DNA of 64,000 nucleotides, taken from contig NZ_JBHTKH010000008.1 of the NCBI RefSeq assembly GCF_042676085.1, forward strand, positions 1 to 64,000. Direction: 5' to 3'. Shown in pieces: positions 59,051 through 64,000 of the stretch; position 1 is the stretch's first letter, and each line of letters starts with the position of its first letter. The notes beneath the pieces were generated by a model. It searched no databases and had not been told where the DNA came from. It was given only the letters and a program-made list of their open reading frames with translations. This DNA is from Terrabacter terrigena. GTDB lineage: Bacteria > Actinomycetota > Actinomycetes > Actinomycetales > Dermatophilaceae. The position numbers and the translations under genes are program-made.

Positions 59051-59844
59051 TGGTGGAGCGGTTTTCGCGGATCTGGGGCCAGCGCGGCATCCTGCTGACG
59101 CTGGTCCAGCGCGACCTTCGCGTGCGCTACGCCCGGAGCTGGCTCGGCTACCTCTGGACGGTCATCGACCCCCTGGCGATGGCGCTGATCTACTTCATGG
59201 TCTTCGCGGTGATCTTCAAGCGCGGCGACGCCGGTCACCACCCGTACTTCCTCTTCCTGCTGCTCGGGCTGCTGCCGTGGCAGTGGTTCAACGCCTCGAT
59301 CAACGAGACCGCCCGCGCACTCGTCGCAGAGGCGAAGCTCGTCCGGTCGACCAACCTGCCCCGCGAGCTCTGGGTGATCCGCGTGGTCATCGCCAAGGGC
59401 ATCGAGTTCCTGCTCTCGCTGCCGGTGCTGTTCGCCTTCGTGGTGGTCTACCTCGTGCTGGGTGACGCCACGCTGAACTGGCGCCTCATCCTCTTCCCGC
59501 TGGCGCTCGCCCTGCAGTTCGTGCTGCAGACAGGTATCGGGCTGCTGCTGGCCCCGGCGACCGTGCTCGCCGACGACACGATCCGCGTCGTCCGCATCGC
59601 CCTGCGGATGCTCTTCTACGGCACCCCGATCATCTACAGCCTGGACTTCGCTCCGCACTGGGTGCAGACCGTGCTGTGGTTCAACCCGATGACAGGCATC
59701 CTCGAGCTCTACCGGGCCGGGTTCTTCCCCCAGGCCCTGCAGCTCGCTCCGCTCCTGGTGGGCATGATCATGTCGCTCGCCTTCCTCGCCTGGGGTGCCG
59801 TCACGTTCGCGCGCATGGAGCGTGCCGTCCTGAAGGAGATCTGA
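59050..59844 (+). CDS. ABC-2 type polysaccharide export permease
   Basis: 264 aa with six membrane helices, Wzm/TagG type: RDLRVRYARSWLGYLWTVIDPLAMALIY at the N-terminus and FYGTPIIYSLDFAP followed by FNPMTGILELYR near the end are standard landmarks. It exports a finished polysaccharide or glycolipid with the ATPase encoded next. Start ATG overlaps the GT2 stop by one base. Confidence 0.92.
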   Translation: MVERFSRIWGQRGILLTLVQRDLRVRYARSWLGYLWTVIDPLAMALIYFMVFAVIFKRGDAGHHPYFLFLLLGLLPWQWFNASINETARALVAEAKLVRSTNLPRELWVIRVVIAKGIEFLLSLPVLFAFVVVYLVLGDATLNWRLILFPLALALQFVLQTGIGLLLAPATVLADDTIRVVRIALRMLFYGTPIIYSLDFAPHWVQTVLWFNPMTGILELYRAGFFPQALQLAPLLVGMIMSLAFLAWGAVTFARMERAVLKEI

Positions 59845-59845
59845 G

Positions 59846-60622
59846 ATGCCTCCCGTGGCCGACCGCGTGTCAGATGCCAGGCGCACCGCCGACGTCATCA
59901 AGGTGGAGGGGCTGGGCGTCGAGTTCTACCGCTCCCGCCGCCGCAAGCTCTCGCTGCGTGAGATGGTGCTGCGCCGTGAGAACACGGCGCCGAAGGAGAC
60001 CTTCTGGGCGCTCAAGGACGTCTCGTTCACCGTCGGGCCGGGCGAGGCCGTCGGCCTCGTCGGCTCCAACGGTGGCGGCAAGAGCACGCTGCTCAAGACC
60101 ATCGCGGGCGTGCTGCTGCCCGACGAGGGCCAGGTGGCCGTCAACGGTGGCGTGGCACCGCTCATCGAGCTCACCGGTGGCTTCCTCGGTGAGCTCTCGG
60201 CGCGCGAGAACGTGCTGCTCACTGCGGGTCTGCACGGACTGAGCAAGGCCCAGATCACCGAGCGCTTCGACGAGATCGTCGACTTCGCCGGCCCGCAGGT
60301 CCGCGCAGGCCTCGACATGCCGTTCCGGCACTTCTCCTCCGGCATGCAGGTGCGTCTCGGCTTCGCGCTCATCACGACGCTCGACGAGCCGATCGTGCTC
60401 GTCGACGAGGTGCTCGCCGTCGGCGACAAGGACTTCCGCGAGAAGTGCTACCGCCGCATGGAGGACCTCCTGGCCGAGGGTCGCACCCTCTTCCTCGTCT
60501 CGCACTCCGAGGCCGACCTGCGCCGCTTCTGCACGCGTGGGCTCTACCTGAAGTCCGGTCGCCTCGTCGCCGACGGTTCGATGGACGACATCCTCGAGCA
60601 GTACAACAACAACCCGGGCTGA
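59846..60622 (+). CDS. ABC transporter ATP-binding protein (Wzt/TagH-like)
   Basis: 258 aa. Walker A is GSNGGGKST (Gly in place of the usual Ala), signature FSSGMQVRLGFAL, Walker B IVLVDEVLAVGD, H-loop VSHSEADLRRF. There is no C-terminal carbohydrate-binding domain, so chain recognition is likely elsewhere, as in KpsT or TagH systems. It follows the permease by one base, and its stop abuts the stop of the convergent cytidylyltransferase gene (TGATCA). Confidence 0.94.
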   Translation: MPPVADRVSDARRTADVIKVEGLGVEFYRSRRRKLSLREMVLRRENTAPKETFWALKDVSFTVGPGEAVGLVGSNGGGKSTLLKTIAGVLLPDEGQVAVNGGVAPLIELTGGFLGELSARENVLLTAGLHGLSKAQITERFDEIVDFAGPQVRAGLDMPFRHFSSGMQVRLGFALITTLDEPIVLVDEVLAVGDKDFREKCYRRMEDLLAEGRTLFLVSHSEADLRRFCTRGLYLKSGRLVADGSMDDILEQYNNNPG

Positions 60623-62044
60623 TCAGCGGTTGACGGCTGCCACGGCGTCGTCGAAGGCGGCGGGCTCGAGCGCGGTGACCAGCACCGCGGACGCCCACGT
60701 CGGAACGGTCTGCGACCCCGCGTCGGAGCCGTCGTACGCGTGCGTGCCCACCACGAGGGTGGTGCCGCGCTCGGCGAGCTGGCCGAGCAGGCCGTCGTGC
60801 GCCGCGTCGGGGCCGGTGCGCACCTCGACGTAGCCGACGTCAGCCGTGCCGACCGCCCACCGGAGGTCATCCTCCGACCGGGCGACGAGACCGATCGAGC
60901 GAGCCACACACTCGTCCCGGTAGCGCTGGGCGCGTGCCCAGCCACGCGACGCGGTGACAGCGTCGGGGAAGACCAGCGCGTCGACGCTGCGCCGGCCGAG
61001 GTTGGCGAAGCTGCGCTCCGCCGAGGCCTCGACAGCGAGGGCGTACGCGTCCGGCGAGGACTCGTTCTCGAGCGCCGGCGCCGACAGGCGGCTGATCAGG
61101 CCGAACCGCTTGACGAGCGCCGGCTCTGCGCAGCTGCGCAGCAGCTCCTCGCTGCGCCCGTCGCCCCGGCCGACGTCGACGTGCGTCACGCCGCGCTCGA
61201 TGGCGTCGGCGATGAGGGCGCGCAACCGCTCCGCGCGCTCGGCCGGCTTGTCGCCGCCGGCCCGGCCGTCGTCGAACGCGCGAGCCGACAGCACGACGCG
61301 CGAGACCCGGCCGGCCGCCGACGAGGTCGACGGGATGCGCTCCCCGGCCGCGTCGACGCGGGCGGCGAGGTCCTCCATGAACGCGAGCCAGGGACGGCCG
61401 ACCGGGTCGGCCACGTCGTCGAAGAGGGACGACACGCGTACATAGTCGCCGAGGGTGTCGACGGTGGCCCGGTAGGCGTGGATGTCGCCGGGGCACCCCT
61501 GCGGCACGAAGAGCAGCTCGCCGAGCGTGCGACGGAGCCACGGTGTGACGTGCTCACGGTCGTACGCGTCGGTCGCCTGCGCGTCGGCGTCGCGAAGGGC
61601 GGCCACGCTGAAGGCCTCGGCCCCGAGGCCCTCGGGCACCCGGTCGATGTCGACCCGCCCGTAGGTGTGGTCACTGCCGTCCAGGGCGGCGAGCAGCTCG
61701 TCCACGAGGTCGGCGTCGGCGACCGGGTTGTCGCCGGTGAGACGCACGACGCGGTCGTCGGGTGCAAGGTCCGCGGTCGCCTGGACGAACCGGCCCAGCA
61801 CGTCGTCGAGCGAGCCCCGCACGACGGGGATCCCGACCGATGACAGGTGCCCTGCGATGCGCTCGTCGTACTGCTCCTCGCTCGTGGCCACGACGACCTC
61901 GTGGCCACCACGGCTCGCGCGCCGGGCCACCAGCTCGATGAGCGGCATCCCCGCGACCGTCAGCATGGCCTTGCCGGGCAGGCGTGACGAGTTGAGACGC
62001 GACTGGATGACGACGCGGGTGCGCGGCACGGTGGAGACCTCCAT
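60623..62044 (-). CDS. SpsF-like cytidylyltransferase fused to degenerate aldo/keto reductase domain
   Basis: 473 aa. Residues 8-230 are an SpsF/NeuA-superfamily cytidylyltransferase (VVIQSRLNSSRLPGKAM, VVATSEEQYDERI, RLTGDNPVADADLV). Residues about 245-470 have the layout of an aldo/keto reductase (GVTHVDVGRGDGRSEELL at 285), but the Asp-Thr-Ala-x-x-Tyr-Gly motif is lost, with Tyr missing, so this half is probably inactive. The next minus-strand gene upstream is pseG; SpsF-SpsG and PseF-PseG pairs are typical. CMP-activation of pseudaminic acid or a relative is inferred. Confidence 0.78.
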   Translation of the reverse strand: MEVSTVPRTRVVIQSRLNSSRLPGKAMLTVAGMPLIELVARRASRGGHEVVVATSEEQYDERIAGHLSSVGIPVVRGSLDDVLGRFVQATADLAPDDRVVRLTGDNPVADADLVDELLAALDGSDHTYGRVDIDRVPEGLGAEAFSVAALRDADAQATDAYDREHVTPWLRRTLGELLFVPQGCPGDIHAYRATVDTLGDYVRVSSLFDDVADPVGRPWLAFMEDLAARVDAAGERIPSTSSAAGRVSRVVLSARAFDDGRAGGDKPAERAERLRALIADAIERGVTHVDVGRGDGRSEELLRSCAEPALVKRFGLISRLSAPALENESSPDAYALAVEASAERSFANLGRRSVDALVFPDAVTASRGWARAQRYRDECVARSIGLVARSEDDLRWAVGTADVGYVEVRTGPDAAHDGLLGQLAERGTTLVVGTHAYDGSDAGSQTVPTWASAVLVTALEPAAFDDAVAAVNR

Positions 62045-62062
62045 GGTGGTGTGGGGAACAGG

Positions 62063-63103
62063 CTAGCGACGAGCCGCGACCGCGCCGAGCAGCGCGTCGG
62101 CCACCCGCGCCCGGCCACGCCCGTCGACGAGCGACATCCCGGCGCTCGCCAGTGCAGCCTGCCGCTCCGGGTCAGACAGCAGCATGTCGAGAACGGCCAC
62201 GGCGGTGGACCGCACTGCCTCGTCGTCACGCAGCTGCGAGAGGTGCCCGAACGGCTCGGCCAGACCACGTCCGGTCACGGCGTCGTAGCCCGGCCCCTGG
62301 TTGTCGACGACGCACACGAGCATCGAGGGCAGGCCGAGGCACAGGAACTCCCACACCGAGCTGCCCGCGGCGGTGACCGCGACGTCGCACGTGGCGGCGA
62401 GGGCGGCGAGGTCGGGCGTCGGGGAGACCACCTCGACGTGCTGCCCCGGCGACGTCGCCAGAGCCTCGAGCGCGGCGGCGATCTCGGGTCGCGCGGCGAC
62501 GGCCACGACGTGCAGGGGGCGACCGGAGGCGAGCAGCAGGGGCACGACGACGGGTGCCGCGGCATACGGGTCGGTCCCCCCGAACACGGCGAGCACCCGC
62601 GGCGTCGCGCGCGGGGTGCGACGCGGGGTGGTCGGGCGGTGCCGCAGCACCTCGTCGCGGAAGAGCGAGTGGTCGAGTCCGAGCAGCTGCCGCTCCGGGG
62701 CGATCCCCGGCGCCGGGCGGGCACCGAAGTTCTGGTCGAGGTAGAGGTCGGCGTCCTGGCCGGCGCCGAAGGTGTCGTCGAGCATCGAGAGCACGGTGAC
62801 GCCGGCGTCGCGCAAGGCCCTGCCGCACCCGGGGTCGAGGTGGTAGCCGTCGAGCACGACGGCGTCGACCCCGGACTCCCTCGCCAGCGCCGCGAGCGCC
62901 CCGGGTTCGTCGGGGGACGCCACGACCGGAAGGCCCCGACGCGCGATCTGGTCGGCGAGCCAGCCCACGCCGGTCACCTCCCCGAGGATGGTCACGCGCG
63001 CGCCGCGGGAGGTCAGCTCGTCTCCGAGGGCGAGGCAGCGTACGACGTGTCCGGTGCCCGTCTCGGGCCTCGCGTCGCAACGCAGGGCGATGTGGGCGGG
63101 CAT
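62063..63103 (-). CDS. UDP-sugar hydrolase, PseG-like
   Basis: 346 aa GT-B-fold hydrolase. ALRCDARPETGTGHVVRCLAL contains the catalytic His of PseG enzymes in GTGH; VLDGYHLDPG, VFGGTDPY and TAAGSSVWEFLCLGLPSM complete the pattern. PseG removes UDP from the diacetamido trideoxy altrose before condensation with PEP. The ATG is seven bases after CAGACT, a weak -10 box. It is divergent from pseB and precedes the SpsF-like gene by 18 bases. Confidence 0.87.
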   Translation of the reverse strand: MPAHIALRCDARPETGTGHVVRCLALGDELTSRGARVTILGEVTGVGWLADQIARRGLPVVASPDEPGALAALARESGVDAVVLDGYHLDPGCGRALRDAGVTVLSMLDDTFGAGQDADLYLDQNFGARPAPGIAPERQLLGLDHSLFRDEVLRHRPTTPRRTPRATPRVLAVFGGTDPYAAAPVVVPLLLASGRPLHVVAVAARPEIAAALEALATSPGQHVEVVSPTPDLAALAATCDVAVTAAGSSVWEFLCLGLPSMLVCVVDNQGPGYDAVTGRGLAEPFGHLSQLRDDEAVRSTAVAVLDMLLSDPERQAALASAGMSLVDGRGRARVADALLGAVAARR

Positions 63104-63289
63104 GCGCCCAAGTCTGCCGCAGGCGTCCCCGGGACCGTCGCGAGGCCCGCGCCCGGCGTCCGGGGAGGGGCGGGCAGCACGTCGAAGGTGTTAATCTCGC
63201 CGTCGGCGCTGGTCGAGCGCCCCAGTGCGTGGTGCCCTCTGACAGGCCCGCGCAGCACGGTTTCAAGAACATGACCAGGAGGTCAAAGG

Positions 63290-64000
63290 GTGAGCATTCT
63301 CGAAGGGTCGTCGATCCTTGTCACAGGTGGGACCGGGTCCTTCGGCAAGGCGTTCATCCGTGAGGTGCTCGACAACCACAACCCCAAGAGGGTCATCATC
63401 TACAGCCGTGACGAGCTGAAGCAGTGGGAGGTCCGGCAGCTCTTCAACGACGACCCCCGCCTGCGCTGGTTCATCGGCGACGTCCGCGACCTCGACCGTC
63501 TGCGCCGCGCCATGCACGGCACCGACTACGTGGTGCACGCCGCCGCCCTCAAGCAGGTCGACACCGGTGAGTACAACCCGCACGAGTTCGTCAAGACCAA
63601 CGTCCTCGGCAGCCAGAACGTCATCGAGGCGTGCATCGACGCCGGCGTCAAGAAGGTCGTCGCGCTCTCGACCGACAAGGCTAGCTCGCCGATCAACCTC
63701 TACGGCGCGACCAAGCTGACCGCCGACAAGCTCTTCATCCTCGGCAACCACTACGCCGCGCAGTACCCCACGCGCTTCGCCGTCGTGCGCTACGGCAACG
63801 TCACCGGCTCGCGCGGCTCGATCATCCCCAAGTTCCGTGCCCTGCACGAGGCGGGGGAGTCGCTGCCCATCACCGACCTGCGCTGCACGCGCTTCCTCAT
63901 CACGCTGCCCGAGGCCGTGCAGATGGTGCTCGACACCTTCTCGCTCATGCAGGGCGGTGAGCTCGTCGTGCCGCACATCCCGTCGCACCTCGTCACCGAC
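63290..64000 (+). CDS. pseB: UDP-N-acetylglucosamine 4,6-dehydratase (inverting), PseB, partial
   Basis: 237 codons without a stop reach the right edge, so the 3' third is missing. NAD motif VTGGTGSFGKAFI, IYSRDELKQWEVRQLF, HAAALKQVDTGEYNP and LSTDKASSPINLYGATKL (catalytic Asp/Lys and Tyr/Lys) identify PseB, which dehydrates and C5-epimerises UDP-GlcNAc, the first step to pseudaminic acid. AGGAGG lies nine bases before the GTG. The 186-base divergent gap to pseG contains an AT-rich TGTTAAT near 63190 that may be part of the promoter. Confidence 0.92.
   Translation, partial: MSILEGSSILVTGGTGSFGKAFIREVLDNHNPKRVIIYSRDELKQWEVRQLFNDDPRLRWFIGDVRDLDRLRRAMHGTDYVVHAAALKQVDTGEYNPHEFVKTNVLGSQNVIEACIDAGVKKVVALSTDKASSPINLYGATKLTADKLFILGNHYAAQYPTRFAVVRYGNVTGSRGSIIPKFRALHEAGESLPITDLRCTRFLITLPEAVQMVLDTFSLMQGGELVVPHIPSHLVTD

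Overview
This window is very GC-rich, densely coding actinobacterial chromosome. The gene content and the order of the core genes (sufE, rhodanese, maf, accD/accE, birA, gtrA, purK, purE, fadE, with deoD, pmm, lpdA and add further left) match the conserved actinobacterial neighbourhood known in Mycobacterium as roughly Rv3274-Rv3313. An F420-type oxidoreductase, a SAM-IV riboswitch and many leaderless start codons also fit Actinobacteria. A member of the Micrococcales (possibly Intrasporangiaceae) is my best guess, but nothing in the window fixes the genus.

Layout. Bases 1-117 hold the 3' end of a 5S rRNA gene and its terminator. 157-9809 is mainly a nucleoside salvage and deoxyribose catabolism block: adenosine deaminase, uridine kinase-like protein, two aldehyde dehydrogenase-type proteins, DeoC, a phosphohexomutase and purine nucleoside phosphorylase. 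9910-34858 is core metabolism and signalling: LpdA-like flavoprotein, biotin carboxylase AccA, KynA, SufE/rhodanese, a MerR-regulated acyl-CoA dehydrogenase plus carboxylase beta subunit, a GT-C mannosyltransferase-like protein, Maf, a PASTA Ser/Thr kinase, AccD/AccE, BirA, an adenylate cyclase and a two-component system. 34961-39678 contains GtrA, PurK, PurE and accessory oxidoreductases.

From 39735 to 51625 lies a surface-glycan island that encodes what looks like a nearly complete CMP-legionaminic acid (bacterial sialic-acid-like) pathway of the GDP-sugar type: PtmE-, LegB-, LegC-, LegH-, LegG-, LegI- and LegF-like proteins, two PtmA/PtmF-like oxidoreductases, a Wzx-like flippase and a KpsS-like glycosyltransferase candidate. 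After a short housekeeping stretch (Na+/H+ antiporter with a UBP zinc finger, S66 peptidase, riboswitch-controlled MetY, an HNH pseudogene, FadE) a second glycan region begins at 58064: GT2 glycosyltransferase, ABC-2 polysaccharide exporter, an SpsF-like cytidylyltransferase fused to a degenerate aldo/keto reductase domain, PseG and PseB. The last runs off the right edge, so a pseudaminic acid pathway probably continues outside. The most interesting feature is thus the potential to make two different nonulosonic acids, with two export routes, in a Gram-positive actinobacterium.

Regulation is unusually readable: many genes have a TANNNT -10 box ending 6-8 bases before the start codon, implying leaderless mRNAs. 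The birA and accD genes are divergent with 24 bases between their start codons and overlapping -10 boxes. A repeated 8-mer, CGGCATAC, occurs at least 32 times, always inside genes, and seems to drive rare codon choice.
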